In this document: in pieces, positions 19,640 through 31,280 of the stretch
How the letters are laid out: every line of letters begins with the position of its first letter
Position numbering within the stretch: the first letter of the stretch is position 1
Source of the DNA: Fragilaria crotonensis
Lineage: Eukaryota; Bacillariophyta; Fragilariophyceae; Fragilariales; Fragilariaceae
Direction of reading: 5' to 3'
Assembly (NCBI GenBank): GCA_022925895.1
Contig: JAKSYS010000435.1
Span: forward strand, 1 to 53,039
Length of the DNA: 53,039 nucleotides
Translations under genes and position numbers: made by a program
Notes under the pieces: generated by a model
What the model was told of the DNA's origin: nothing
Databases searched by the model: none
Seen by the model: the letters and a program-made list of their open reading frames with translations, nothing else

Positions 19640-22600
19640 CAGCACAGCACCAAAATTCACAAATGTATGGCAACATCGGTGAACACACCACTGCGCTCAT
19701 TGTAGAAATGCCTCACTACTAGGGTCTCACGCACCATGCTTTAAAAAAAATCAACAATGAGAAGTTTAGTATGGCTCAGAACGTACTAGAATCGTTTAAT
19801 GTCAAATAAATGTATATGAGGATCTACGTAACCTACTAAAATCATCATCATGATGCAACCATTTCAGATGATTGGATTAGCATCTCTTCTGATGTGGCTG
19901 GGTTGACTGGTCTCCAGTGGCATCCTCCTCTCTCTACTTGCATCAAAGCTGGTATGCTGTACCACCTGCAATACACCACATGTACTACCCTTAGTGTAGT
20001 GTCGTACAGTATACTACAATTACTACTAATAACCAGTACTGTATTACAATACAATGGCCATGTACTATTGTACTTGTTGGATGTACCAGTAGACTAGTAA
20101 TACAACAGTGCAGTGCAACAATAGAACACTGATCCTGTACAACAGTACAACTGCTGTACAAGCAGCCAACACTATTTGATCATACAGTAGAATGAGAAGT
20201 AGTTGACAACTCCTGCCGGAGACTCAGTGAGTCTCTAGAGAATAAAAAAGAGAACAGTTCAATTCCATCAGGGATGGACTGCTCTCAAGTCTTCTATTAC
20301 TAGTCTCAAAACTTTTATAGTCAACAATTATCACCCCTTTAAACTAGCTACAAATTAATCTAAAACACTGGTTACTTCACGCGTAGGGCACCACCAATCC
20401 TCCTATACCTCCCCCTGTGATCACGCCACCCATGGTATTTCTACTCATGCACCTTCTACCCTTCGTGTGACTCTCACCACTTCTTTAACATGAAGATGAT
20501 CTCCCTACTCTGTAACTTACAACCAATTTTTGCAACATGAAATGCCCCCTCCTAGGTTAACTTTGTACATGAACATACTGCATAAAGAATTGAGTATACT
20601 ACTCCAGCAAAATACTGCCTATCATGCTGATGCATTCCTAGACTGGTGTGATCCCAGCACCTCTTACAAGCTTATGCGTCTAAATAGTAGTGGAGTCAAT
20701 ATCATAGCACTCCTCCAGAATTGTACTGCAGTACTACTACTACGACTCTAGTTTGTACCCGTCCGATGGGGGGGGTTGATCAACCCCATACTTGCCATCA
20801 ACGTTGGAAATGCTTCCCATTACCAAGGACAACGTCTTTTGGACTCAAAACTTGGCCAATCTCCTTCGAACAGCGAAAACTTTTTGTGGTTTAAGGAGAG
20901 GATTAATCACAGTTGTTTGAAATTGAGTTATTCAATATACTAGTAGCTGGGACTGAAAATTTCAAGGTGAATATTTTCATTTGCTGGAATATTTGACCTT
21001 CTTCTTGATGTCACATTGTGCACAGCTCATTGAGATCAACATGAAGAATTGAGTCAAGGAGGAGCAGCGTTGATGATCAATCCATTGATTTATCACAGCC
21101 TTAAGGGCACCAGCAACGTGAAATGAGCATTTGTGTGCAGGAAGCTCTTGCTGTTGATTTGGTCCCTTGTTCTTAGAGCCTGAGCAAAATTTTGAGCTTT
21201 GACAATCTCATGCTAAGTTGAGGAGGCTCTATCAAGAAATTACTCAATTCAATTTTCAAAATGTGAAGGGTGGTGAGACTATCCATCGCAAATGCGGAAT
21301 GAGAGCTAGAGACTTGAATAGGGACTTAAACATTAGAAGCCATCATTGAGAGAAATATGAATGTGCTGGTCCCTGTGGGCAGTTTGAAGGATCCAGTCAC
21401 ATCATATTTATGTTTTGACACTTAGAGGTAGGCAATTGAAACCACAGGTTCTCTTGCTTTTGTTGAAGGTAATCAACAGGACTGGCATATCTGTTGTCAT
21501 GAAAAGGAGGCAGGTGGATGCTGGTGATCACTTCATTACTAATGATTGGGCATTGCCTGAGTTAGAGGAACAACATTGACCCACCATTAGCATGCAATGG
21601 CTATGTTCTCTTTTGGATTTGTAGAGATGGTGGCTGAGTAATGCCTTGTTGTGGCCTTCAATGATTGCCACCACTCTGGAAAATTTTCAATCCCATCCAT
21701 ATGATGGCGCTGGCCAATCTTTGAGTTACAGGGCCAATACGAAAGGTTTCTGGTCACTGCGCAGAGAAGCATCTCCACTACCTACACTTCATCAATCATG
21801 ACAAAGCAAAGGTTAAATGATGATGAACTTCCCTTGTGTCGATGGACAAGCAAGCAGGAAAGGAGGGCTGGCTGCTGCGTGTGAAGAGAAAATTCTTTCA
21901 TTGGCTTCTGGTGACTAGACAATGCCATCTTCTGCATCGGATAGGTCTGTCAAAGAGAATAGGAAGACAAATCAGCATACAATGAGTGCCAATCTCATCA
22001 GATGTGGTCTGCCACCATGATACAAATGGTGAGAACTTAAGATGAGCGGAAACACCAGAGACGTCGGAACAAATAGGGAGGGCCACATTGCTTGTGCAGC
22101 ATTTCAAAGTTTCAAGTACCAGGGAATACGCAAGTACTAAGAACACCGAAAACTACAAGGTACTCCAGTACTTGTACAGTACTAGCAGGTGGATGTACAC
22201 GATGTACATAAAAATGTGAAATGGGAAACCCCGCCGAGTTCAACTTGTACCAATTACTACTTGTAGTCCAAGGTAGCTAGTATGTACAGGTACTTCTAGT
22301 GAGGTCAACTTGCTCTGCCCAACCAACAAAGGGCACCTCAGGCTAATGCAAACAGAGGAAACTTTGGCCATTGTCGGAAATCAACATCATTTTTGTTTGG
22401 TCTGACAAAATCCAATGCTTACTTAATTCTTTCTTCTTGGCTAAAGGCACTTAACAAATTCATATTTGTCAGTACATGCTTAATGGCAATTCATGCATAC
22501 GGGCATCCAGCCAGATGCTTCGGACAAAAGACCGCATGCTTAGGGCATTCCTTAACCAGACAAATATATTGTCACGTTGGACAGATTGAAAAGCATCAAA

Positions 22601-23892
22601 TACCGCCGTGTTAGCCAAGCCGGCCGGCTCAAGCAAGTGTGTCCGTCCCTTACCCTCCTCTGATAGTGATTTGAAACTGATATCACGGATACACTAATGT
22701 CTATTCAATTGATAAACATTGCTTCACAACTAAGATTTATATGCATTTTTAACATTTTATTCAATCAATAATGAATGATGATTGTCACCATGAAGAAGAG
22801 AAAGATGACTCCACTTTTTGCAATTGCAATTGCAGAACTGGTTGCACCACCCAAAGAGCAGGCCATCTACAAGGAGGAAGAATATGAAGATTGCGCATCC
22901 AAGGTGGTAAACTTACCCAAAAACATTATTGTGTTGGAATGCAAAATCTTGTTCGTCCTATCCAAAATGCAGGATTTGTTTGGCAGTATAACTGATGATG
23001 AAGCATACTATACTAGCTCTATTTTCAGCTTTCATGAGGCCACCTGTGATGACCCTGATGCAACACCTGGTTTTGTCAATGCTCAATGCATCTAAGGGTG
23101 CACCTTAGCTAACCAGACCATTTTGTTGACATGGTGGACCAAACTTGCACAGTCAATCCGAGTTTGGTTAAAATAGGCGTTTTTCATTCCTTACCAACCG
23201 TCGTGCCCACTGGACTTTTCTGCTTGCTGTGTGGTTGACAAAAATTACACTCGGTGGCATTTGCTGACGTAGTTACATACTTTGTCATAGATTCCATCAC
23301 CAAGCATTTGTGTAAAATTCCTCAAGCCATCATCTGGTGCACAATAGCATCAAAACAACACATTACAAATTCTTGCAAATGTTTGAACCTTGAACTAGAG
23401 ATCTCCAGACCTCGTAAGGAGAACACGGACCATGATGACTGATAAGAAGGATGCTACAGTACAGCAGCCTTCTTGCTTGTCAACATTATCCGTAGTTGGC
23501 CAGTTTTCTCATCACTGGCTTGGACTCCATTGAGACTTCTCAAGTTTGTTTTGTTGTATGTCAAACAACGCTGGACAAAGCAAGGCGCACCTTTCTCTTC
23601 AGGAGTTCAACATTATTGCCATCTTGCATGAAATATTCTCCAAATCTCTCCTCATCAAAATGCCCATTTTGTCAAAACAATCATCTTTGGTGAGCGATCG
23701 GAACATTGCCACCAAAACCGCACAGACCCTGATGCATGTCAATAATGGCGACAAGTGTTGATAATAATGATAAGAACTAATTATCGGGTTGTCACCGCTC
23801 TCAGTCTTTGTTCAAGACCGAAAAGTGTACCCCACCATGGCCACGTCATATTTCAGGGTCGCGACGGTTATATAATCCTAACCCAAATGTCC
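19640..23892. other. Long gene-poor region
   Basis: More than 4 kb has no supportable gene on either strand. Parts of 20800-22100 have the even base mix of old coding or transposon DNA, but every frame is broken by stops every few dozen codons and I recognise no motif. The 106-codon open frame at 22775-23095 (acidic/Lys-rich start, no known domain) is the longest candidate and is not convincing. A GC-only palindrome at 20772-20787 is listed separately. Confidence 0.45.
20772..20787. repeat. 16-bp perfect palindrome GGGGTTGATCAACCCC
   Basis: The sequence GGGGTTGATCAACCCC equals its own reverse complement. It is preceded by four more G residues. It lies in non-coding DNA just after an open frame that lacks support. 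No further copy was noticed. Confidence 0.9.
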
Positions 23893-24453
23893 CTAAGTTG
23901 TCGATGCCCTCGTTGCGCCAGTAACGGTACGTTGAACTCCGTAAAACTGGGTCAATAACGTCTGTCGTTTCCCATCCTGTAGCATACATTTTCTTGCCAT
24001 GGCTGTGTACCGTAGCCACCTTCTCCGGGTGGCTGCTGGGCTTTTGATGATTGACTCTAGTAAAGGCCGCTGACAGTAGTGTCGGTCTGCTACGGTTAAC
24101 TGGTTTGGTTGAGCATAGATGTGGCGTATCTCAGCCAGTTCGGAGTCTCGTATTTCTTGTAGGGATGTCTCATTGGTGCCGTGTAGAACTTGGTTCCTGC
24201 TCCGCCATAGGTGGCTTGCTAAGCGATGAAACTGTTTCAATGGCAACAAGTGTTGATGAAGCTTTCACACCCCAATCTGCTTGAGAAATGGCTTCAAATG
24301 GGGAGGAAGGAGGCAGAATATGGTCAGACAAACAATGTGCGAAACTTGTTGCCAATCGGACCAGAATCGATGCCTAGTATCACCCGGGCTGGTATCGTGT
24401 ACTCCAGTGTCTTCTTCAAAAACGGTGTCGAGCCGGGTCCATGGTTTTGCCAT
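23893..24453 (-). pseudogene. Remnant of a reverse-transcriptase-type polyprotein C-terminus
   Basis: Minus-strand frames read GDTRHRFWSDWQQV, then FHRLASHLWRSRNQVLHG, SELAEIRHIYAQPNQLTVAD and RRRWLRYTAMARK. The LWxxRNxxxHG segment, followed by the EIRxxYxxP, DRxY and RRxWL elements, resembles the C-terminal region after the reverse transcriptase in non-LTR retrotransposon polyproteins. The frame changes at least once (near 24255), no reverse-transcriptase core is found upstream and the stop at 23893 is followed by nothing element-like. I therefore call it a fragment. The exact clade cannot be stated. Confidence 0.45.
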
Positions 24454-24554
24454 GCCAAGAAAAACCGAAAATGTTCTTGTTTTGATTTATGTCAACTTTT
24501 AAGAAAGTTATAATTTAGTTTACACAAAAATGTGGTCGATCAAGATTGTGGATT

Positions 24555-24722
24555 CGATTAGAATGCAAGGAAATGACGTCAAGCCGTACGAGTACCAATC
24601 CAGCATGCTCTCCCTTCTCCCTATACTACTGTCGTACTGTAGTACTGTATCACCGTAGGTAGCACATGAAAGGTTCAGTACAATGACGTCATCCTTGACG
24701 TCATTTCCTTGCATTCTAATCG
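24555..24722. mobile_element. 168-bp MITE sharing its TIR with the MULE at 31239-36304
   Basis: The ends are 29-base inverted repeats that begin CGATTAGAATGCAAGGAAAT and continue with GACGTCAAG. The same terminal sequence bounds the 5.07-kb transposase-bearing element downstream in this window. The interior is about 110 bases with no coding capacity. TGACGTCA occurs three times, once in each TIR and once internally near 24684. It sits 466 bases before the ALG9 start. Confidence 0.85.
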
Positions 24723-25187
24723 AAACTATCATACAGTACGACGGTGCACGCTGAGCTCTGAGAGTACTCCAGTACAATTGTACTCTGGTTAATGTTTACT
24801 AATTTTTGTACGCATATTTCAGAGTGTATGGAATACGAATGTTATGATACTGCCGTGATACGTAATACGCATTGCACTAGTAGTAGATATTACTGGCAAA
24901 AAAGTATGATAGTACTCGGTACCGCTACTCTGAGCTCTGAGTACAGCACAGGTACTTGTACTACATACGAAGCAACGATAGGGGCTACCGGTTCCTGGTA
25001 CTGTACCCTACTACCGGTAGAGAGTTACAAGTACCAGAGTAGCCCAGGATTGGTCCAAAGGACCCAAGGTACGCTGGTACGCTCGGATCGCTTGCAAAGA
25101 CTGGCCATTAGCCATGTCGCACAATTTGCACCCCAACGCTCATGCCGAACTGCACATCCTGAGCCGGTGGGACTCTGCGGATCGAGA

Positions 25188-26842
25188 ATGGAATGGAAGT
25201 ACATAGTCCCGTTGTACATTTCGTGGCGAATCTACGCTGCGAATCGCATGCCCATTCTGGACTGTGACGAAGTTTTCAACTATTGGGAGCCACTCCACTT
25301 TCTAAGTTATGGTGATGGCTTGCAAACATGGGAGTATGCGCCACACTATGCGCTTCGAACTTACGCATATATACTTCCAATGCAATGGTATAGTTGGCTC
25401 GCGTCTAAGTCCTCCGTCGCTTCCTTTGTGGCGCCGATGCTAGTAGGTCATCAAGTCACCACTGCCAAGCTAGCAACCTTTGTACTGCTTAGGTCCACAC
25501 TGGCTGCTTTGTCAGCATGTGCGGAATTGCTACTTCTCACCGCTATCTCCGAAGACGTACCATTTCACGAATCGCTCACGAGACAAACCCTGGTGTCCAA
25601 GAACGTTTCCTATGCAGCTGCCCTCCTCTTCCTCACATCAACTGGAATGACCCACGCAGCGGGAGCCTACCTTCCATCATCGTCAGTAATGATTCTGTGG
25701 ATGATCTGTGCGTCGTGCTACGTGCGATTGCAAGTTCGAACTTTCTGTGCACTTGCGGTAGTTGCGACCTTGTGCTTGGGTTGGCCCTTCGGTGTTATTG
25801 TCTTTGTCCCGATGGGGGTCGATCTTCTTCGTCGCGACAGATCTCCGATTAGACTGTTGTTTGGAGTTGCCCTTTGGGCTTGTGTCGTGCAAGCTGCCGT
25901 CATGTTTCTGGATTATAAACACTACGGCAAGTGGACCTCTGCCGTTCTCAACATCTTTCGATACAACGCACAAAGCGGTGGGGATGAGCTCTACGGGATA
26001 GAGCCAGCTTCCTTTTATTTCAAGAATTTATCTCTCAACTTCAATTATGCTGCGTTGCTGAGTATTCTTTTCCTTCCAGCCTCTGCGCTTCTCAGACTTT
26101 GCAGGAGGCCTCTACCAACGTCCTTGATTGTACTCATCGCTCCACTCTACCTTTGGCTTGCAATTGTTGTGCCACGACCTCACAAGGAGGAGCGCCTTTC
26201 CCAGTTTATCCACCCTGGTAATTGCATCTGTCGTTGTGGTTCAGCAAGCGTGGGATGCGACGCCTGGGACGACGGTTCAGATCCAATGTGTTGAGGCAGA
26301 ACCTATGGATTCTTTGTTTGCTGCCATCATGTTTCATATCTCTAAGTCGCAGCATGGCCCTCTCCAAATACTACACAGCACCCCTTAAGGTGCTTGCCGC
26401 TGTCCCAGTGTCAGCTCCAGGCGTGGTTTGCACCTGCGGCGAATGGTACAGATTTCCGTCAAGCTATTATCTGCCTGAGGGGTACCAGCTCGCCTTCCTT
26501 CCGTCTTCATTTTCTGGTCAGCTTCCGAAGTATTTTGAAGCCGAAGGAAGTCGCGCTGGTTCCAACTTTAACGATGTCAACAGAGAGGAGCAAGATCGCT
26601 ATGTCAACCCCGAATCCTGTGACTACATTTTTGAATTGGAAACGTCCCCTGATGCCGATTGCCTTAAAGTGATGATGGGCTCGTCAGCAGAATGGACGAA
26701 ATTGGTGGATGTGCCGTTTCTGAACGCTAAAGAAACCGCCATTCTACATCGCATTCTCTACGTACCCTTCCTGCATAAAGGCGAGTACAATTCCTATTCC
26801 TTATACGCCAAAACGGTGAGTGCTGAGCCTATGGCTACTTGA
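25188..26842 (+). CDS. ALG9: ALG9-type alpha-1,2-mannosyltransferase (GT22), frame breaks near the 3' end
   Basis: This is an ER multi-pass enzyme that adds alpha-1,2-mannose from dolichol-phosphate-mannose to the lipid-linked N-glycan precursor. The signature DCDEVFNYWEPLHFL with QTWEYAPHYALRTYAY is diagnostic of the GT22/ALG9 group. Several hydrophobic helices follow, then PRPHKEER (the conserved luminal HKEER motif). The soluble C-terminal domain has CTCGEWYRFPSSYYLPEGYQ and LAFLPSSFSGQLPKYFEA. The frame changes in 26196-26216, where T and C runs appear shortened, and near 26332 in a T run. The start chosen is Met 25188 (MEWKYIVPLYISWR). Another Met at 25114 in a second frame gives a plausible N-terminus, if the duplicated GAATG pentamer at about 25186-25195 is an error. 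The end (SLYAKT...) meets a GTGAGT at 26816, so a last intron is possible. Confidence 0.88.
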
Positions 26843-27471
26843 CTTGAATCTGGAAGGACCAAAGGATTAGGAAAAGGACAAAAATTACTACGGTTTCTGA
26901 TATCCAAAATTCTGTGATTAGTGTTCCATTTTGGATGATGGTTCGTGCTAGAACTGTGTTTCAGAGCTCTTGATCCGAACCGCAAAACTCAACCTTTTCT
27001 CTGTCGTATAGAAATAGTTTGATGAAGGTGGAAGGTGACTGAGTCATTAGGCATGAGTGGATGTTTCCTCAACAGTTATGGTAAGGTTGCTGGTCACGTC
27101 GCAATGTGTCTTCTTCTTTCAATGTGATGATCATAACATTATTGGAGCTGTCTGACTTTATCACGTTGTGATGAACACATTTTTTTAACGCTATATATGA
27201 TCTGATTCTCTGACATCTCGGTTTTTGGTCCAAATTTGTGACACGTAATTGAGTTCTCACATCCTGCCCTACTCTCCTATGAAAGGTGTCGATGGGTAAG
27301 TTCAGCCAGGTCACGTCTCGAAAATCCTTCACTATCCGACGATATGATGATACCTATTCCAATTGCTGTCTGAAACACGCGTGTCGACAAAATTATTCAC
27401 ATAAACTGATCTCGAAAACGTAGCCCACCGGCTATGCCGCACCGACACGAACGATCTCTAACTCATCGTGT
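26843..27471. other. Intergenic or intronic, no gene seen
   Basis: About 630 bases of AT-rich DNA without a coding signal. If the GTGAGT at 26816 is a donor, the beginning could be intron of ALG9. Nothing else is recognisable. Confidence 0.4.
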
Positions 27472-28171
27472 TTGCTCCCACCGTGCAATGTGATACAGGG
27501 GGATATTTGGCTCTCCATTGGTAAGTTGCACCTATGTTTCTATGTAACACACAGAATTGAAAATGATGAAGCAATCGTAACCTTTATGACTACTGGCAAC
27601 AGAACTCATTGTGTTGATATTTCGATTGAGACTCCTGATCCTTTATTCACTCGCTTCGATCTTGTAACAGTTTATCTTTGATCACTCACTCCATATCCTC
27701 TTGTTTTCAGGATGTCCTCAAGGGGAACTGCACATTGTTCGTGCTCGCCTCGCGAAGTAGCGCTCACTGTCGCTCTGAAATAAGGAGGTGTGTTTATTCG
27801 TCCCGTCCATGTTCTCCGATTGCCTACCATCGAGCTAGGCCAAGGATGGGTGGGGCTCTACATTGGCTATCAGTTTTCGTCCCACCCACTCAATTGCTTA
27901 CCAACTCAATACTCGGAGACCAGAGCAGTGGATGGCTAAGGGTAGTAGATTTGGAGAATACAGCACCGGATTACTTTCAAGCTTCATTTCATTCGAGTCG
28001 GCCTTGCCCTCACTCACCCAAGGTTGTCGTCCTGTTCGTGCAATTGAAGTGGTTTGTTATCACGGACGAAAATTGAGGCCTCACGACTTTTATGACCATG
28101 CCTTTCACCAGAGTGGAGTAGCAGAGCTAGCCTCGATTGAGAGCTGGATTGATACTGGAGTAATAGAGTAG
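27472..28171 (+). CDS. Unresolved coding-like region
   Basis: Segments with coding character occur in different frames: CNVIQGDIWLSIG before a possible GTAAGT donor at 27521, CPQGELHIVRARLAK after a TTTTCAG acceptor at 27709, then LGQGWVGLYIGYQFSSHPLN, and finally HDFYDHAFHQSGVAELASIE ending in a stop at 28171. They may be exons of one gene broken by indels, but I cannot join them with confidence and recognise no family. It converges with the TPR gene on the minus strand. Confidence 0.3.
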
Positions 28172-28175
28172 TAGT

Positions 28176-28541
28176 AGTATGTACTTGCTCCTGCCTGGAT
28201 GGCCGAGACTTATAGTTGCATTCGTTCTCGGGATGAAGATAAGATTGATGTACATGCCTTTATTGGAATGGCTTTATTTCCTTGATATGCCTTAATTGCA
28301 TCGTATCCCGCATCCCGCACTAGATCAAGAGCTTACTTCACATCTGTGGTTTAAGCGTATGTAGTAAGTACTTTCTCCTGCCTGGATGGCCATGATTCAT
28401 AGTTGCATTCGTTCTCGGGATGAAAATAGGAATGATAAATATGCCTCTTTAAAATTGCTACATTTGCTTGATATGCCTCAATTGCATCGTATCCCGCAAT
28501 AGATCAACAGCTTACTTCGCATCTGCGGTTTAAGCGCATGT
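28176..28541. repeat. Imperfect direct duplication, unit about 187 bp
   Basis: Two adjacent copies share CTCCTGCCTGGATGGCC, GTTGCATTCGTTCTCGGGAT, GCATCGTATCCCGCA and GGTTTAAGCG in the same order, offset by about 187 bases (for example 28188 and 28375). The copies differ by substitutions and small indels, so the duplication is not very recent. The second copy overlaps the last codons and stop of the minus-strand TPR gene. Confidence 0.8.
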
Positions 28542-30152
28542 TACACGGTGACCAGACATTTTGCTCCCATTCACGGTTTTTTTTGGCATCCAATAGTTAA
28601 GATCAATCGAATCATCTGCCTCCGATGAGCAGTAGAAGATGCTGCATCCTGCAGTAGGATACTTCAACACCTGGTAATTGACTTGGCCCATGAGCTTCTG
28701 TGTCATCTTCAAATCATTTGGATCCGTGCTTTCCGATTCGAGCTGAATATCTTCAAGAGCGCACAGCGACTTGAGGGCAGACTCAAAGTCTTGTAACTTG
28801 AGTTCAACGAAAATGATCTTTTGCAGAGTCTTGCCGCAATCGGTCTGTTTCAGCGTATGATTTCTCCTGACTACAATAAAGCTCCTTGAGAGTCTGTGGT
28901 GGAATTTGGTTAGTACAAGCAGGACACCGACTTATTCACCCGGAGAAAAAACAAACACTCACGGCCAATGCCTTGTCGTAAGAGCCTTGGACTGCGTAGG
29001 CGTAGCCTAGGTTGTCGAGGGTACTTAGCACCAATTTGTTGTCAGCTCCAAGAAGCAACTTTTGGATCGCCAACGACTCATTAAAAGTCGAAATCGCTGA
29101 CCTGTAATTCTCTTGCTCGAGATCAATGTAGCCTTTATTGCACATAGTGGAAGCCATGGTGAGAAAGCCAGGCTTGGTGGCTGGGTTCGTGAACGAAAAC
29201 GACGAAACCTCTCCAAGCGTTTTCTTCTGCAATTGAATTGCATCAACGAAGGCGTCCTTGGCTGCTTCAAATTTTTTACTCTCGAAATTCACACAACCAA
29301 TGTTGTTCAAAACTTTCGCGACTTTAAGATTGGTCTCCTTGACTTCCTCGGGAAGAACTACATCGTCTGCTTCAGCTTCCCTCATCTCCAAAGCCTCCAT
29401 GAAAGTCTCAAGTGAATCCGAATATTCTTTCATTGAGAGCAGAACGATTCCTAGTTCGACAAGCGAATCCTGCATGAAGGAAATTGGCTGTTGAGGGAGA
29501 TCCATCGATACGTATCCTTTCGCAAAGGTCTCTGAACTTACCGCGACTTTCGGGTCGTCTGGACCCAGGGTTACCTTGCGGATACGAACCGCTTCTTCTA
29601 TGGCATCCATAGCGTCGGCAAGTTTCCCTGCTCGAAGGTTCGCAATTCCTACATTGTGCAATGCTGCGCCAACTCGATGGTGAGTCTCCCCGAAGCGTTC
29701 CAGGATCGACGCCAGAATCGACTCAAACTTCTTCAGCGCTTTAGAGAACTTTCCACTCTATCATTATCCTGGAGGTTAGCCAATGTCGTGGACACAGGGG
29801 AAGCAGGCTACTCCTTGTACACTTCAGCACTTACTCTCATGTATTTGCATGCCTGACCATGACGAGCACGTATGTCGCGGTCAAACTCAGCGAGGCTATC
29901 CTCGTCTGCGGTATCCAAATCAGACTTGAAAGACTCTGATAGCTGCCTACCTTTTTTTCCACGCCGAGAGTTGCTTGGGTATTGATCTTCTATGCTGTCG
30001 CTGCCAACACTGTCATCAGAGTAGTCAGTTTCGTCTCTGGTTTCAGTTCTTGTGGCAGCATTGAACCAATTTGCGAAGAAGCCGCCTTTGCTTGACCGTT
30101 CATCTTCGGTCACGGTCTCTGCTTGTGAGAGAGACGGTTTGCGGCTGACCAT
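28530..30152 (-). CDS. TPR-repeat protein, kinesin-light-chain-like
   Basis: The start at 30152 gives MVSRKPSLSQAETVTEDERS. Exon 1 encodes an acidic, Ser-rich, probably disordered N-terminus. Intron 1 (29834-29769, 66 bp, GTAAGT...CCAG) leads to about five tetratricopeptide repeats, e.g. VGIANLRAGKLADAMDAIEE, LNNIGCVNFESKKFEAAKDA and LDNLGYAYAVQGSYDKAL. Intron 2 (28962-28894, 69 bp) joins KALA to TLKELYCSQEKSY, in phase 0. TPR arrays bind partner proteins; the 42-residue spacing with RKxxLGxDxP tails is typical of kinesin-light-chain-like TPRs. The partner is unknown. Frames change near 29752 (a shortened A run) and near 28832. The C-terminus has HRVTCA and lies inside a local duplication. 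Confidence 0.8.
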
Positions 30153-30694
30153 GTTTCTTTGCCCTCTGGTGGTGTTTCAAGGTTTATCACCTTCACAGCA
30201 AACCAAATTGTCAAGCAAAATGATAACTTGTTCGATGTCAGCTGTCAGGCTCAGCGGCGATATCCAACACTATACGCGAAGTGAGCGAGGCGAACGTTTT
30301 TTAATCCAAGTATATGATCCTGTTTAAAAGGATTAATCCAGAAGGGCGTGCGGCGTGCGTCTCTGGCACCAATCCCTACCATACTTTGTAGACCCTGGTA
30401 CTAGTACTTTAATAGTCTTTTCAATTCTCTATATGTATAGATATATATGAAGCGAAGATCGACGATTATGCGCAAGAGTGGCGCCAAGCATGGATCACGA
30501 ATCACAATCCCAACAACAGATACTCCAGTCTCCAGGGACATCCGGAATTCCTTCTTATTCTGTTAGTGCATGACACAGATAACTATGCATACGTAGATTT
30601 AAAACTGAAATTTCATCAATATACAAAACTGAATATGTTCATTGCGATGTCGGAAGAGTATTGGCTAGCGTGCGAGCCAGCGTGGCATCGTGGC
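30153..30694. other. Intergenic, no gene seen
   Basis: About 540 bases upstream of the TPR gene, expected to hold its promoter. TATATGTATAGATATATATG near 30430-30450 is a simple AT tract. No coding signal is apparent. Confidence 0.45.
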
Positions 30695-31017
30695 GAACTT
30701 ATTTACGAGAAGAAATCTGATCGTGAACTTATTTACGAGAAGAAATCTTCTCGTGAACTTATTTACGAGAAGAATTCTTCTCATGAACTTATTCATAAGA
30801 AGAAATCTTCTTATGAACTTATTTAAGAGAAGATTTCATCCTGTCAATACACTTTCTCGTAGAAGTCTAACTTAAAAACGAGAAGGTATCTAATCGTGAA
30901 CTTATTTACGAGAAGAAATCTTCTCATCAACTTATTTAAGAGAAGAAATCTTCTCATCAACTTATTCATGAGAAGCTTTCTAATCGTGGACTTATTTACG
31001 AGAAGAAATAACCTCCG
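30695..31017. repeat. 30-bp minisatellite, nine units in two blocks
   Basis: Units of the type GAACTTATTTACGAGAAGAA + ATCTTCTCGT run from 30695 to 30844 (five units) and, after 53 bases of degraded repeat, from 30898 to 31017 (four units). Each unit contains an inverted repeat (GAGAAGA / TCTTCTC), so each can fold as a small hairpin. Because 30 is a multiple of three, the array is open in one frame and reads as a repeated ELIYEKKSSR peptide, which I do not consider a gene. It ends about 220 bases left of the MULE terminus. Confidence 0.9.
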
Positions 31018-31238
31018 AGCCTGCCAAGCCCCCACTTGCATTCATGACGCCAGCCAGTATCCATTGACGTTATTTATTAAGCGGTCGTGTGTCACGTGAC
31101 TCGATTTGACATTCAAAAACTCTCGGTAAAGTGAGGTTGAAGAAGGAATTCCGATGTCCCAGTCTCCCGTACCTGGTACTCGAGCACAACTCCCGTATAG
31201 TGCTGGAGTACTTGGAGTTCCAGGTACAATACTGGATC

Positions 31239-31280
31239 CGATTAGAATGCAAGGAAATGACGTCAGCATTTTCGTCACAG
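31239..31280 (+). repeat. Left TIR of the MULE
   Basis: This begins CGATTAGAATGCAAGGAAAT, continues TGACGTCAGCATTTTCGTCA and ends CAG. It pairs in inverted orientation with 36264-36304. Confidence 0.9.

Noticed and set aside
22775-23095. 106-codon plus-strand open frame
   Set aside because: No domain, no neighbouring splice sites or homologous copy; composition alone does not support a gene.
30566-30826. Open frame reading repeated ELIYEKKS
   Set aside because: Produced by a 30-bp minisatellite whose unit length is a multiple of three.
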